A program made the translations under genes and the position numbers. Shown one piece after another: positions 45,706-54,937 of a stretch of DNA of 64,000 nucleotides (within the stretch, counting starts at the first letter, position 1; each line of letters begins with the position of its first letter). The notes below the pieces were generated by a model. That model saw only the letters and a list, made by a program, of their open reading frames with translations. It was not told the origin of the DNA and did not search any database. Origin of the DNA: Chthonomonadaceae bacterium (GTDB lineage: Bacteria; Armatimonadota; Chthonomonadetes; Chthonomonadales; Chthonomonadaceae). The stretch spans positions 62,255 through 126,254 of the forward strand of contig DAIDKH010000001.1 in assembly GCA_027450145.1 (NCBI GenBank), given 5' to 3'.

Positions 45706-46503
45706 TTAGTCGTAGGCACCCTGAGAATGATTTCCTAGTAACCGGAGCTGCCGCGGGCTACAGGCTGCAAGAACCTCTGGATTGAACTGCCAGGCAATGT
45801 AAGGCGAAAACTGCTGCGCAATGTACCTGTGTGAATAGTGCACCTGAAGCAAGTACCGTGTTCGATCGGTGGTACGGTTAAGGCTGCCCGTGTGCCACAC
45901 CTCGGACCGGAAAATGAGTACATCTCCTGCTTTGCAAATAACAGGTTCGAGCTTTCGACCATGAAATTCCGGATCATTTCGGTTAGGAATATTCCCGGTA
46001 CCTGACAAGTGGCTGCCGGGTATCACGTATGTCGGGCAGAGGTCCTCATCAATATCGTTCAAGTAAAAGTGAGCTGTACACAGGTAAATGGGCAGCTTAA
46101 CTCTTGGGTCTTTTAGTACGTCCTCTGGCAGTTCAAAGAATATACGATCTGTATGTGGTCCCCATCCGTTGTGCCCAGGGTGACTGCGCCACGCGGATTG
46201 ACCAATGATATGACACTCGCTGCCCATAGAAGCCTCGGCCGTCTCTATCACGCCTGGCCAATCGATAAATTGCAACCAGAAAGGGTTCCGGTTGAAGACG
46301 CACTTATAGTGGTCTGTAATTGACTGCCGATCGAAACCAATAGGAGTAAGTAGATCAATTTGTTCGCGTGCCTGTTCAACAATGTTTGCAGGAACCACGC
46401 CTGGGATCAGTGCAAAGCCATCTTCGTGCAGCGCCTTGACTTGCGCGTCGGTGTCGTGCAGGTCAAAGGTCTTTTGGCGGTAAATGCTATCGGTGGTTGT
46501 CAT
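45706..46503 (-). CDS. phytanoyl-CoA dioxygenase family protein
   Basis: 265 residues behind GGAGGACCAC. The double-stranded beta-helix Fe(II)/2-oxoglutarate dioxygenase signature is GPHTDRIFFELP (His and Asp ligands) with the distal His in EVWHTGSLNRT; the Arg in the following RTRYLLQVHYSHR would bind 2-oxoglutarate. Family members hydroxylate many small substrates. It probably shares a transcript with the SDR downstream. Substrate unknown. Confidence 0.88.
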   Translation of the reverse strand: MTTTDSIYRQKTFDLHDTDAQVKALHEDGFALIPGVVPANIVEQAREQIDLLTPIGFDRQSITDHYKCVFNRNPFWLQFIDWPGVIETAEASMGSECHIIGQSAWRSHPGHNGWGPHTDRIFFELPEDVLKDPRVKLPIYLCTAHFYLNDIDEDLCPTYVIPGSHLSGTGNIPNRNDPEFHGRKLEPVICKAGDVLIFRSEVWHTGSLNRTTDRTRYLLQVHYSHRYIAQQFSPYIAWQFNPEVLAACSPRQLRLLGNHSQGAYD

Positions 46504-46685
46504 TTAAGTGGTCCTCCGGTGCCCGGAAAGGAAATTGATTGAGCTCACACCAACGCTCGTCATCCTCACACTCGCGTACGTCTGTCCGCTTCCATGATTT
46601 GCTCTAAAAGAGTGAGCGAAGTTTAAGACTTCAACCTTGTTGTATGCGGCTGCCATTATTTCCTGCAGGAATACTTGATGAAGCC

Positions 46686-49600
46686 TTAACTCTTTTTCCA
46701 TGCAACTCTCACCGCCACGCCATCAGGGTTCAATGGGAATTGAAGCAATACAGAATTTCCCTGATTTGTGGCTTGTACCGGAATAGGTCGACCGTAGTAA
46801 TCGATCGCTCGTAAGCCAGAAATATCGCGTCCTCCAGATTGAAGTAACACCATTCCCGGTGCGGCGAGTGGACCTTTTATCACAAAGCCTGTAATGGAAG
46901 CAGTCTGGAGTTTAGCCACGATCCTGCCATCTGCCAACTGCAGGGTAGGAAGCGCGTGAGAGGCAGGCATCTGCCAAAAGAGCCCGGTTGTATGCGGTGC
47001 AATTGTCCTGTCATTCGAAATCTGGAGATCTGGACTAAACAGGTCGGCTGTTCTGCCATCAAGTGTTACAGATTTCTGATAAGTATGCACCGCTATTAAC
47101 TGGCCACGGGTAGTCACAAGAGCGCCTTGTTCACGGTAGTAGCCACCGGCATCCTGCAGCGCAAGCGCCACCAATGCTCTAAGAAATGTACCGCTACGAT
47201 CACCTCCGGAAAACGCCTCAGGCGGAATACCGCACTGAAACACCATACCGCGACCAGCGTGGGCAGCCCAAATTACTGGCGCACCGTTAGGAGCAGTGTA
47301 GAGCGGAATAATGTTGGATCCCGCAGCTCCTGGAAACTGCACAGTGCCATATACTCCCTTTACCTGAAGCAGCGGAAAGTCCTTTGCTAACCCCATGGCC
47401 GTTCCTACCGGTACGAGGTACTGCAGCGTGTTGGCTGGCGGCTCGCCGTAAGTTACCGCTACCGGCCCCGTTTCGCTAATCTGACAGCTGATAACTCTAC
47501 CTGCGGGTAGGTTATCGAAGCGATATGTGAAGCTCTGACCACCTGCTATAGTGCGCCCCAAAGGAGAAACGCTACTACCCGAATCTAACACTAGAAACCG
47601 TGAATCGAGGGACGAGCCTGCCAAATATGCTGCAACCACTTTTCCATCCACTAGCAGCGTAAATCGCTTTATTGTCACCTGAGCCGAAGGGTAGGCGCCA
47701 TTCACTGCTATCCGCACCGCAAGGCTTCCATCGGATGGAGCATTACCCAGGCCCACAAGAATATCACGTTGAATAAGATCGGTATAAGATGTAGCAGCAA
47801 CTTTTGAGCCTAAAACAGCAACATTGGATGGCGGCGTTGAAGGGTGCGGATCCTGGCTAAATCTCACCGCTAATCTTTCCCAAAGATCCTGTAGCCCAGT
47901 TTTGCAGGAGCTAGAGGTCCACCAACCGGTCGTAGTTGGAGTCACGCCTCCGCCCAGCAGAACAAGGCTCCCTCCTTGGTTCACCCAGGTTGCCAGTGCC
48001 GTATTAGTAGCTGCACCAATGGGAACCTGGTTATCGTAGCTAACAACTAGAGTTTTTAGGCTCGCAAGTGTTGCTGGGTCTACCGTGCGCTCTAAGCTGA
48101 TAACGCGCAGTGGGTATCCGTTTACCATGAGCGGAAGAGTTTCGCCAAAAAGTGCTGCGCGAGCTGCGGAGATACCCATTGGATTGTGCCACTGCAGGCT
48201 ATCACTTACTGCAACAGCCACCTGCGCAGCACGCAGCCGTTGCGCTACGGAACGTGGAGTGAGCTGCTGCAGGGCGTACTGCAGTACACCCGCCTCTACC
48301 TTTTGAGCCGGAGAATCATTGGCAGATGGTGGAGTGATAAAGTACCCATCGACACCGGCTGCCGTAATTGCTGCAGTAACTGCCGCCTGCCAGAACTGCT
48401 GTCCGCTTACAGTATCCAAAGCAGGTAGTTGAAATAGACATCGAACTGGCAGATCGTGAACAGACGCGGCCGCAGCAGCATAACTGAGCACTAATTGACT
48501 GAATGGCGCCTGTCGTAGCGCGCCCTGCATCGGAACTTCTGCCTGCCATAATGATGGGTCTAACTGGAAGAGAATCTGATTCGTTGTCGGGAGAATACCG
48601 ATGTGCCAGGCCGGAGCGACCAACCCGTCGTTAAGAGCAGAAACGGGGTCGAGGAGACTTACAATTCTCGAGACCCCTGGCGCAGCCGAAACGGACGCAG
48701 CTTGTAAGGATGATAAACGTTGAGTCAGCAGTCGGCTCATTAGGTGTCCCGCTTGATATCCTGCAGTGGGAGACGACGCCGGCGCCTGCCACGGTGAGCC
48801 ATACATTTCGTTCCACGCTTGTTGAAAGGGGACCGAATACCCGCCAGCCACAGGCATAGAGAGGCCTGGTAATACAACTCCGGTACCAGACACCGCTAGT
48901 TGGGATTGTAATGCAGATACTTCCGCCTTAAGTTCTTCGGTAACAGGAACGGTGACTTGCGCCCCTGCACTCTGTAATGGCTTGCCAGATGCATCCGTGT
49001 CTACATAACCTGCCTGCGACGGAGGTGGCGCAAAATTACTCCAGACGGCGTAACCCCTACCCATCCACGCATCTACAGAGGAAAGGGTCGAACTCGATAA
49101 CAATACGGCGTCGGACTCGGGCTCAGTCGATGCATCAGGCAGTGCCGTACCTGCAGTAACTGTGATCGGCATGGACGGCGGATTCAGTATTGTAATTGCG
49201 TCGGCTGATTTACCCGTTAGAAATGTGCGAAAGACGGCCGATAGACGGCCGCTACTTCCTTCAACCGAGTAGTTCGCATTTACCACGGCAGAGGTTCCTG
49301 CCTGGGAGGAAACGGTCACCAGTAGAGGTGTTCCCAGTTTCCAGGCAGCAGGCGCCTTCCATACCGAGGTCTCACTCGCGCCTGTGATCGCAGTATCTAC
49401 ATGAAGCGGCTTGTTCTTCAAACCCAGTGCCTTAACTACCGGCAAAATCTGATTCCCGGATGTATCACAGCTAAGCTGTAGGTAGCAGCGTTTGCCAGGA
49501 ATAACAGGAAGGGCGTAGACCCAGTATCCCCCCGGGTTAGCGACTCGCTCCCGATTTACCAGCTGAGAGCCCACCGCTTTTATCATATATGCCTGTTCAG

Positions 49601-49727
49601 CCTGACCACCTGGGACAAGATTTATAGGGTAAGGCGGTGAAGGAATGGCATTCGCGGGTACATTCCCACCAATAAGAGCGGAAGTCATTAAACCTGCGAG
49701 TAACGCTCGCAACGCAACACAACTCAT
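46686..49727 (-). CDS. large exported protein with a glycosidase-associated domain, unknown
   Basis: 1013 residues. Signal peptide about residues 1-28 (AGLMTSALIGGNVPANA); AGGA lies seven bases before the start. The segment around residues 555-595 (LKTLVVSYDNQVPIGAATNT then ATWVNQGGSLVLLGGG) resembles the amidotransferase-like trimerisation domain that follows GH42-type TIM barrels. The first half has beta-sandwich features and the C-terminus has a beta-rich domain. I see no convincing catalytic pair, so a glycoside hydrolase call would be a guess. Probably secreted and active on, or binding, polysaccharide. Confidence 0.7.
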   Translation of the reverse strand: MSCVALRALLAGLMTSALIGGNVPANAIPSPPYPINLVPGGQAEQAYMIKAVGSQLVNRERVANPGGYWVYALPVIPGKRCYLQLSCDTSGNQILPVVKALGLKNKPLHVDTAITGASETSVWKAPAAWKLGTPLLVTVSSQAGTSAVVNANYSVEGSSGRLSAVFRTFLTGKSADAITILNPPSMPITVTAGTALPDASTEPESDAVLLSSSTLSSVDAWMGRGYAVWSNFAPPPSQAGYVDTDASGKPLQSAGAQVTVPVTEELKAEVSALQSQLAVSGTGVVLPGLSMPVAGGYSVPFQQAWNEMYGSPWQAPASSPTAGYQAGHLMSRLLTQRLSSLQAASVSAAPGVSRIVSLLDPVSALNDGLVAPAWHIGILPTTNQILFQLDPSLWQAEVPMQGALRQAPFSQLVLSYAAAAASVHDLPVRCLFQLPALDTVSGQQFWQAAVTAAITAAGVDGYFITPPSANDSPAQKVEAGVLQYALQQLTPRSVAQRLRAAQVAVAVSDSLQWHNPMGISAARAALFGETLPLMVNGYPLRVISLERTVDPATLASLKTLVVSYDNQVPIGAATNTALATWVNQGGSLVLLGGGVTPTTTGWWTSSSCKTGLQDLWERLAVRFSQDPHPSTPPSNVAVLGSKVAATSYTDLIQRDILVGLGNAPSDGSLAVRIAVNGAYPSAQVTIKRFTLLVDGKVVAAYLAGSSLDSRFLVLDSGSSVSPLGRTIAGGQSFTYRFDNLPAGRVISCQISETGPVAVTYGEPPANTLQYLVPVGTAMGLAKDFPLLQVKGVYGTVQFPGAAGSNIIPLYTAPNGAPVIWAAHAGRGMVFQCGIPPEAFSGGDRSGTFLRALVALALQDAGGYYREQGALVTTRGQLIAVHTYQKSVTLDGRTADLFSPDLQISNDRTIAPHTTGLFWQMPASHALPTLQLADGRIVAKLQTASITGFVIKGPLAAPGMVLLQSGGRDISGLRAIDYYGRPIPVQATNQGNSVLLQFPLNPDGVAVRVAWKKS

Positions 49728-49823
49728 TTAGTGTTCCTCAGCAATCTGTCAATCTAAGGCGGCAATCTTAACCACAGACACACAATTAATTCGCGCGCAC
49801 ATTATCCTGCAGCTGGTAATCTG

Positions 49824-51170
49824 TCAGTTTTGTGGCCTGGCGGCAGCACATTCACCAACGGTGTAGAATGATCCGGTAACGAGAACGAGTGTGGCCTCTG
49901 GGGCATCGTTCATTGCAGTTTGTGCGGCTTCGGCCACATCATCAACTATGACAACATCTGGACAGTACTGCTTTGCGACTGTCGCGATCTCACTTGCGGG
50001 CCGCGCTCGTTTCCACTGCGGAGCACAGCAGTAAATCCGGGTGGAAAACGGCCCTATGGAACGCATAAACTCATCGGGATCATGACCGTTCAACATGCCC
50101 GCTACAACGTACATCGCCCTCAAATTCTTTCGTTCCATCAATGACCTAACCGCAGGTATCATCGCCTCTACTGCCATAAGGTTATGCGCACCATCCAACA
50201 CGAGTTGCGATCCTCCGGGTAAATCGTACGTCTCCATTCTGCCCGGTAATCGGCAGGTTTCGAGGCCGTGGCGTACTGCATCTGGCTGCACATCAAGCCC
50301 GTGTGTCATAAATGCTTGCTCTACCGCAGCGATTGCACACGCTGCGTTTTCGCGCTGATAGGCGCCCTGCAACCCAATTCGAAGGTCAATATAGAGGTAG
50401 TTAGGCGTTGCTACAGTCACCGTTCCTATATGGCGATCCGCCTTATGAGAGGTAGCCCATAAAACTCGGTCTCCCTGACAACCTTTCGGCGGTTCCGTTA
50501 CTTCCAGGACTCTGAAAAGCGCAGATTCGCGCTCCTCAGCAATCCTCGAGATTACTGCTAATGCTTCTTCGTTTTTCGCCGCGCTAATAATTGGCACTCC
50601 ATTCTTGATGATGCCGGCTTTCTCATAGGCGATTGCTCCGTGCGTATCTCCTAGGATCTCTGTGTGGTCCAAACCAATATTGGTAATCACAGTGGAGGAA
50701 GGTTCTACGACATTCGTAGCATCCAACCTACCTCCCAAACCAACTTCGATACAGCCCCATTCAACGTGCTGACGTGCAAAATATAGGAAACCCAATGCTG
50801 TCTTGAGTTCAAATTCGGTGACCTGTTCCAGTTCCGTCTGTGCGATTTTCTCGATTGGACCCTTTAGCTCCGAGATAAGCGAAGCGAGGTCATCCCTACC
50901 TATAGGCGCACCGTCTACCTGTACACGCTCACATAGGTCGTAAACATAAGGTGAAAAGTAACTACCTGTTTTGAAGCCGTGGGCGCGTAGGATCGCTGCT
51001 GCCATTGCCGTGGTAGAGCCCTTGCCTTTGGTACCCGTCACATGAATAATTCGGTACTGCTTCTGAGGATCCCCAGCGAGCCGACAAAGCTCCCTAATTC
51101 GGGCAATGCCTGGCTTCCAGCCAAAGCGCAGCAGCCCGCTCATGTACTCGATTGCCTCGTCGAACGTCAA
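49824..51170 (-). CDS. folC: folylpolyglutamate synthase/dihydrofolate synthase
   Basis: 448 residues from TTG 51170, with AGGAG nine bases upstream; the longer frame's extra 22 residues are not typical. FolC adds glutamate to folates and in bacteria usually also makes dihydrofolate from dihydropteroate. The ATP loop is IHVTGTKGKGSTTAM, followed by GSYFSPYVYDLCERVQVDG, LGGRLDATNVVEPSSTVITN and LVLDGAHNLMAVEAMIP. Length fits the family. Two Rex-like palindromes lie 48-86 bases upstream of the start. Confidence 0.95.
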   Translation of the reverse strand: MTFDEAIEYMSGLLRFGWKPGIARIRELCRLAGDPQKQYRIIHVTGTKGKGSTTAMAAAILRAHGFKTGSYFSPYVYDLCERVQVDGAPIGRDDLASLISELKGPIEKIAQTELEQVTEFELKTALGFLYFARQHVEWGCIEVGLGGRLDATNVVEPSSTVITNIGLDHTEILGDTHGAIAYEKAGIIKNGVPIISAAKNEEALAVISRIAEERESALFRVLEVTEPPKGCQGDRVLWATSHKADRHIGTVTVATPNYLYIDLRIGLQGAYQRENAACAIAAVEQAFMTHGLDVQPDAVRHGLETCRLPGRMETYDLPGGSQLVLDGAHNLMAVEAMIPAVRSLMERKNLRAMYVVAGMLNGHDPDEFMRSIGPFSTRIYCCAPQWKRARPASEIATVAKQYCPDVVIVDDVAEAAQTAMNDAPEATLVLVTGSFYTVGECAAARPQN

Positions 51171-51217
51171 AAACTCTTTCTCCTGATGTTTTGCGCACAA
51201 AAAATGGTGATTCTGGG

Positions 51218-51256
51218 TGTGAAATAATTCACACATTTAGTGTGAATTATTTCACT
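51218..51256. promoter_or_regulatory. tandem Rex-like operators between folC and an sRNA candidate
   Basis: TGTGAA-ATAA-TTCACA (51218-51233) and TGTGAA-TTAT-TTCACT (51241-51256) match the TGTGAA-N4-TTCACA form of the Rex operator in Actinobacteria and relatives. Together they form one perfect 16-bp inverted repeat, GTGAAATAATTCACAC (51219-51234) and GTGTGAATTATTTCAC (51240-51255), with a 5-base spacer. The second site touches the -35 of the plus-strand promoter. No Rex gene is in the window. Confidence 0.6.
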
Positions 51257-51284
51257 TGTATTTGAACCGCGAGTCATTTATAAT
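51256..51284 (+). promoter_or_regulatory. sigma-70-type promoter of the sRNA candidate
   Basis: TTGTAT (51256-51261), 17 bases, TATAAT (51279-51284). The first base overlaps the second Rex-like site. No protein gene is on this strand downstream. Confidence 0.65.
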
Positions 51285-51290
51285 ATTTTC

Positions 51291-51387
51291 AATCCTGTGC
51301 TAGAGGTCAACCTAACGCGCGAAAGTTCAGGCGGACGCCTAGTTGGAATGGGGAATTCCCTCCGCGCCTCGCGGAGGGCTTTTTTTT
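51291..51387 (+). ncRNA. candidate small RNA with its own promoter and terminator
   Basis: Predicted 97-base transcript from about 51291 to the T-run at 51380-51387. It ends in a strong intrinsic terminator, CCCTCCGCG-CCT-CGCGGAGGG followed by eight Ts, and has an upstream element GGAAT/ATTCC and a pairable CCTAAC/GTT-AGG region. The strand downstream carries no gene (the next gene is on the other strand and its stop codon lies in the T-run). I do not recognise a known RNA family; riboswitch, regulatory sRNA or short leader remain possible. Confidence 0.6.
51358..51387 (+). terminator. intrinsic terminator of the sRNA candidate
   Basis: Nine-base perfect GC-rich stem, three-base loop, then C and eight Ts. 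It is unambiguous on the plus strand. Confidence 0.9.
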
Positions 51388-52084
51388 ATCGCGGCGGTGT
51401 AACCGGCACCACGTTGGTCACCATGGTAACCATGTCCTGATTGTCGTCGTTGGTTGAATACTCCCAGCCTATGAGATACGTGTTCGGTACAATTTGTCCG
51501 TCACGAACTGCCTCGTAGACATGGGCTTTATGTAAATCGGTACCAAAACGCCGCACAAATTTCTGCAGAATGTCCTCTGTGTACACACGCTCATTTTTGA
51601 ACCCCATGCTTGAAATCCACAGCCCAAACGGTCTGGTACCAGGTGTAAAGCGTTCTGTACTGCCTTTCATGACAGGTGGGTATGGCTGCTTATTGTTGTA
51701 CGGTTCCAGTCGCCACATTGTATGTCGAACTGGCTCACTGACACCGTTTGCGATCCGGTTTTGTGGCCCGTACCACCCGCCCATGCTCACATCCGGTAGT
51801 CCGTACGCCGCAATCGGTTTGAAAGTCACTGGTCCCTTACCGGCCCTCTTAAACAACTGTGCTGCAACTTCGCCGTGTGCCTCATCAATTGTGTAGCCCT
51901 GGCGCGCAAGAATTACCTGCAGCGGCGGTTCCCCGCAAGCAATTGCGGCTCGGGCAGCCGGATCGTTTGGAACCGTAATATGCTGATAGGGAATTACGAT
52001 CTGTTGATCTTGTGCGCGCGCCACGCCTGGAAATACGACAGAAGCAAACACAACGCCAACTGCAACGCAAGCCAATCTCGCCAT
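51386..52084 (-). CDS. exported protein, unknown function
   Basis: 232 residues with a signal peptide (ACVAVGVVFASVVFPGVARA). AAGGAG lies before ATG 52084. The C-terminal region contains YEAVRDGQIVPNTYLIGWEY and STNDDNQDMVTMVTNVVP, which resemble the final beta domain of larger secreted proteins. Preceded by a SorC regulator gene on the same strand, but with about 280 bases between. No catalytic motif seen. Confidence 0.65.
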   Translation of the reverse strand: MARLACVAVGVVFASVVFPGVARAQDQQIVIPYQHITVPNDPAARAAIACGEPPLQVILARQGYTIDEAHGEVAAQLFKRAGKGPVTFKPIAAYGLPDVSMGGWYGPQNRIANGVSEPVRHTMWRLEPYNNKQPYPPVMKGSTERFTPGTRPFGLWISSMGFKNERVYTEDILQKFVRRFGTDLHKAHVYEAVRDGQIVPNTYLIGWEYSTNDDNQDMVTMVTNVVPVTPPR

Positions 52085-52270
52085 GGTTGCTGCTCCTTCT
52101 AAGGGTCACAAATGGCTAACTTATTCCCCGGGTTGTTTAGTCGACTATCGAGCCTGCAGTCACTCCGTGGGTAATAACCAAATCACTATGATACAGTTTA
52201 GAACATAACCGGCTATCGGCAACACGACCATTGCCGCTCATTTAATTTTAACCTCAGCCCCTCATGGAGA

Positions 52271-52306
52271 AAAGGAAGCCGTTCGCTTTAGCGATCAGCT
52301 TCCTTT
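52271..52306 (-). terminator. intrinsic terminator of the SorC gene
   Basis: AAAGGAAGC (52271-52279), inner TCGC/GCGA and GCTTCCTTT (52298-52306) form a long hairpin; on the minus strand it ends in GCTTCCTTTTCTCC. It lies about 57 bases past the SorC stop. Confidence 0.7.
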
Positions 52307-52362
52307 GGTTTACGCTCAATCATCTGCTCCGCTGGTCTATCCAGCGTTAAGGTATGAGATTA

Positions 52363-53664
52363 CTATTGTGCTCGGCGTCCAGATCGTCGAAGTTCCATCA
52401 GGCGAATGGCTGTGTCGCGGTCTGTACATAGGTCGTGTACAACAGGCTGCCTCCAGCCCATAGCCTGCCAGTCAAGCACCGAGTGAATGGCATCAACCTT
52501 CGTTGCACCACCTGCAACCACCAAAACCTTAGGAACCAGATACAGTTGCTCAAAAGTGATTGACAGCAACTTATCATTAATGGTGTTCACGTAACCTTCA
52601 AGCTCTGCCAGGACTGCGGGGGGTAGATGTCGACGAGCTGCCAACGTAACGAAAAGGCGGTTGCACAGGTCACCAACAGCGCAGGATAACGGTGATTTTG
52701 GTCCCAATGTATACTTATCGAGCAGTTCAATCATCTTGCCAAGTTCCGGCTGGATGTTGCCCATCATTGGCTCATGTTCACCAACAATAAAACGGTGACC
52801 AGATTTGGGCCTTACACCACCAACGCCTACTAAGGCGAGAGTTGGCACACAGACGTCGTCATCCGGCGTAACCGGCGCCCCGGTATTGGTTCCCTGACCG
52901 GCCCTTTCCTCCCACACCTTCGGGGAGATCCATCGGCCCGGACCTTCCACGAGCCACTCGTTGATCATTTCCGGTGACTTTACAGCTACGGGGAGGCTCA
53001 GTCGGATAAGTTCAGCATCGGGAAATGCACGGGCAAGCCACGAGCCGCTAATGTCGGCGTCCATTGCACGGCGCGCATCTGGACTTTCCATCGACCATAC
53101 TTCCGCAGCAATGTTGCCGTTCAGTGACACTACTTTGATACCACGAACATTGCGTTTGTCAAATATGTGCCTGTTAAAAAGGCTTTCACACGAATAGAAG
53201 ACAGCACGACCTGACGAGAGAGCAACAACTTCGTTCTGTCGAACAATTGTGTCGAGGTAATCGGCGCACACCTGCCCAAGAGCCTGATGCAGCCTGTCAT
53301 CAGCAAGATTACTCTCAAGCGCCTCTTCATGCCCTGAGGTATCGGCCACCAAGGCCGATTGCAAACTGTAAGCCGCCATAAGCTCACGCTCTAGATGCTC
53401 CTGACGGGGAGGCTTGAAGGGTGCATTTTCATCAATATTTACACGAACGATCCCACTATCGAGCGCAAAGCGGTATAGCCGAGACACAGTACTAGCATCA
53501 ATATGAATGAGACTTGGCTCTGTTTTCTGCAATTGCTGCAGAATTTCTTTCTGTTCCATGCGGTCCACCAGCACCATTTTTGCGATGCGGGCCGCAAGCC
53601 GACGGCGTTCGGACGGTTCTAGCGCCGGGCGTCGTCCTCGGCGTTTGGCTTCGGAAGCGGGCAT
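52363..53664 (-). CDS. SorC-family sugar-binding transcriptional regulator
   Basis: 433 residues from ATG 53664 with AAGGA upstream. An N-terminal helix-turn-helix segment (MEQKEILQQLQKTEPS, then DASTVSRLYRFALDSGIVRV) is followed by the SorC/DeoR-type effector domain, with LVGVGGVRPKSGHRFIVG and CNRLFVTLAARRHLPP, and AGGATKVDAIHSVL near the end. Related regulators (CggR, SorC) bind sugar phosphates. No sugar operon adjoins, so target genes are probably elsewhere. The acidic insert at about 245-270 is longer than usual. Confidence 0.88.
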   Translation of the reverse strand: MPASEAKRRGRRPALEPSERRRLAARIAKMVLVDRMEQKEILQQLQKTEPSLIHIDASTVSRLYRFALDSGIVRVNIDENAPFKPPRQEHLERELMAAYSLQSALVADTSGHEEALESNLADDRLHQALGQVCADYLDTIVRQNEVVALSSGRAVFYSCESLFNRHIFDKRNVRGIKVVSLNGNIAAEVWSMESPDARRAMDADISGSWLARAFPDAELIRLSLPVAVKSPEMINEWLVEGPGRWISPKVWEERAGQGTNTGAPVTPDDDVCVPTLALVGVGGVRPKSGHRFIVGEHEPMMGNIQPELGKMIELLDKYTLGPKSPLSCAVGDLCNRLFVTLAARRHLPPAVLAELEGYVNTINDKLLSITFEQLYLVPKVLVVAGGATKVDAIHSVLDWQAMGWRQPVVHDLCTDRDTAIRLMELRRSGRRAQ

Positions 53665-53909
53665 TGATCTATTTATCCTTCTATTTCAATAGAGAGAGAG
53701 CCGTATAATCAGTTAACTCTAGACTATGCAAACGACAGAATGCATCGGCTAACTGCGTGCAATATTCGTGTTTGCTACATAATTATGGCATAAATCGCAG
53801 ATGTTAGCAATTTTAAGCGAAACCTTCCACGATTTTTTAGTCTCTCGCGATCAAAACACTAATATTTGCCAGATATTTCTTTGTATAGTACAAATTATTG
53901 CATATGAGC

Positions 53910-53938
53910 TTGACTAGAGTGCGATCACATGCTACAAT
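53910..53938 (+). promoter_or_regulatory. sigma-70-type promoter of the second sRNA candidate
   Basis: TTGACT (53910-53915), 17 bases, TACAAT (53933-53938). One mismatch in each hexamer. Confidence 0.7.
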
Positions 53939-53944
53939 ATCTGT

Positions 53945-54047
53945 CGAAGGTATCCTTCTTTCTCGTCCTCATTTGCAATGTGCCCTGGCGTGCTGATTTG
54001 TGCGCCCGCGGCCGCCCGGCTTCAATGGAGAAGCCGGGCTCTTTTTT
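53945..54047 (+). ncRNA. candidate small RNA or attenuated leader
   Basis: Predicted 103-base transcript between the promoter at 53910 and a terminator. It folds into three hairpins: GAAGG-TAT-CCTTC (53946-53958), GGCGTGC-TGATTT-GTGCGCC (53987-54006, two wobble pairs) and the terminator GCCCGGCTT / AAGCCGGGC (54014-54039) followed by TCTTTTTT. The gene on the same strand starts 165 bases beyond the T-run, so either a free sRNA or a terminated leader is possible. Not a recognised class. Confidence 0.55.
54014..54047 (+). terminator. intrinsic terminator
   Basis: GCCCGGCTT (54014-54022) and AAGCCGGGC (54031-54039) with an 8-base loop and T-rich tail (54040-54047). Confidence 0.88.
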
Positions 54048-54211
54048 GCTTGCTTGATTTGTAGTACTTAGGTAACCATACATACTCATCATGGTTACTC
54101 TCTCGTTTCCATCATTGCACTCCCCGTACTATGCCGTTACAGGAATAAGCGCCGTTCACGTAGAACTATAGTACTAAGAACGCGTTCCTACTTGAATGCG
54201 CGGGAGAAATC

Positions 54212-54937
54212 ATGAACGTTCGAGAGAATCTTGAATCGCTGCTTGCCTTACAAGAGATTGACAGCGCTTTAGATACGGCCAAACGAAAATATGCCGCCCT
54301 GGATAGAGGCGCCGACGTTCGGCATGAATATGACACAGCAAAGAGTGAGTACGACAGTGCGGAGCAGTTAGTTAAACTGACCGAGACGGAATTAAGCGAT
54401 GCACAGCTAGAGTGCAAAGGTGTTGAAGATCGATATAAATCCGAGTACACCAAGCTATACAGTGGGAAAATCACCGGCTCTCGCGAGCTTCAGGATCTAC
54501 AGGCCGAGGTCGAGATGCTTGATCGAAATGCCCATAGGCTCAAGGAGAAGGTTGATACCCTGGCAATTGAGTTAGATGCGAAGAGATTACGTGCCTCAGA
54601 ACTAAAACAGGTAGCAACCACGGCAGGGAACAAGCTGCGTAAACATTTGGAAAAGTTCAACAAAGCGGCTGCCATCATTCGTGAGGAAGCGGCCTCGCTT
54701 TCAGCGACACGAACAGAGGCGGCATCCAGGGCAGATAAGACCCTTTTGGCGAGGTACGAGTCTGTGCGAGTGGCCCGTGGTGGTATCGCGATCGTCGTGA
54801 TGCAGGAGGGTGAAGTTTGCAGCGGATGCAGAATGCGTATTTCTGCGAGTCTCAAACAGAGGGTGAACGCCTGTACAGAAATCGTACTTTGTGAGAATTG
54901 TGAGCGGATTATCTGCCCACAGACAAAGAAAGACTGA
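54212..54937 (+). CDS. coiled-coil C4 zinc-ribbon protein (DUF164 type)
   Basis: 241 residues. The first 190 form an antiparallel coiled coil (EIDSALDTAKRKYAALDRG through RLKEKVDTLAIELDAK). The C-terminal zinc ribbon is EVCSGCRMRISASLKQRV followed by VLCENCERIICP, giving CxxC...CxxC. The family (zf-RING_7) is widespread and is thought to bind nucleic acid; function is not established. GGGAGAAATC precedes ATG 54212. Confidence 0.9.
   Translation: MNVRENLESLLALQEIDSALDTAKRKYAALDRGADVRHEYDTAKSEYDSAEQLVKLTETELSDAQLECKGVEDRYKSEYTKLYSGKITGSRELQDLQAEVEMLDRNAHRLKEKVDTLAIELDAKRLRASELKQVATTAGNKLRKHLEKFNKAAAIIREEAASLSATRTEAASRADKTLLARYESVRVARGGIAIVVMQEGEVCSGCRMRISASLKQRVNACTEIVLCENCERIICPQTKKD

Larger units (their letters stand above)
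53665..54211. other. intergenic region with sRNA candidate
   Basis: AT-rich first half with no frame of interest. A strong promoter at 53910-53938 and an intrinsic terminator at 54014-54047 enclose a short transcript. The remaining 165 bases before the zinc-ribbon gene have weak -10-like sequences but no clear promoter. Confidence 0.5.
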
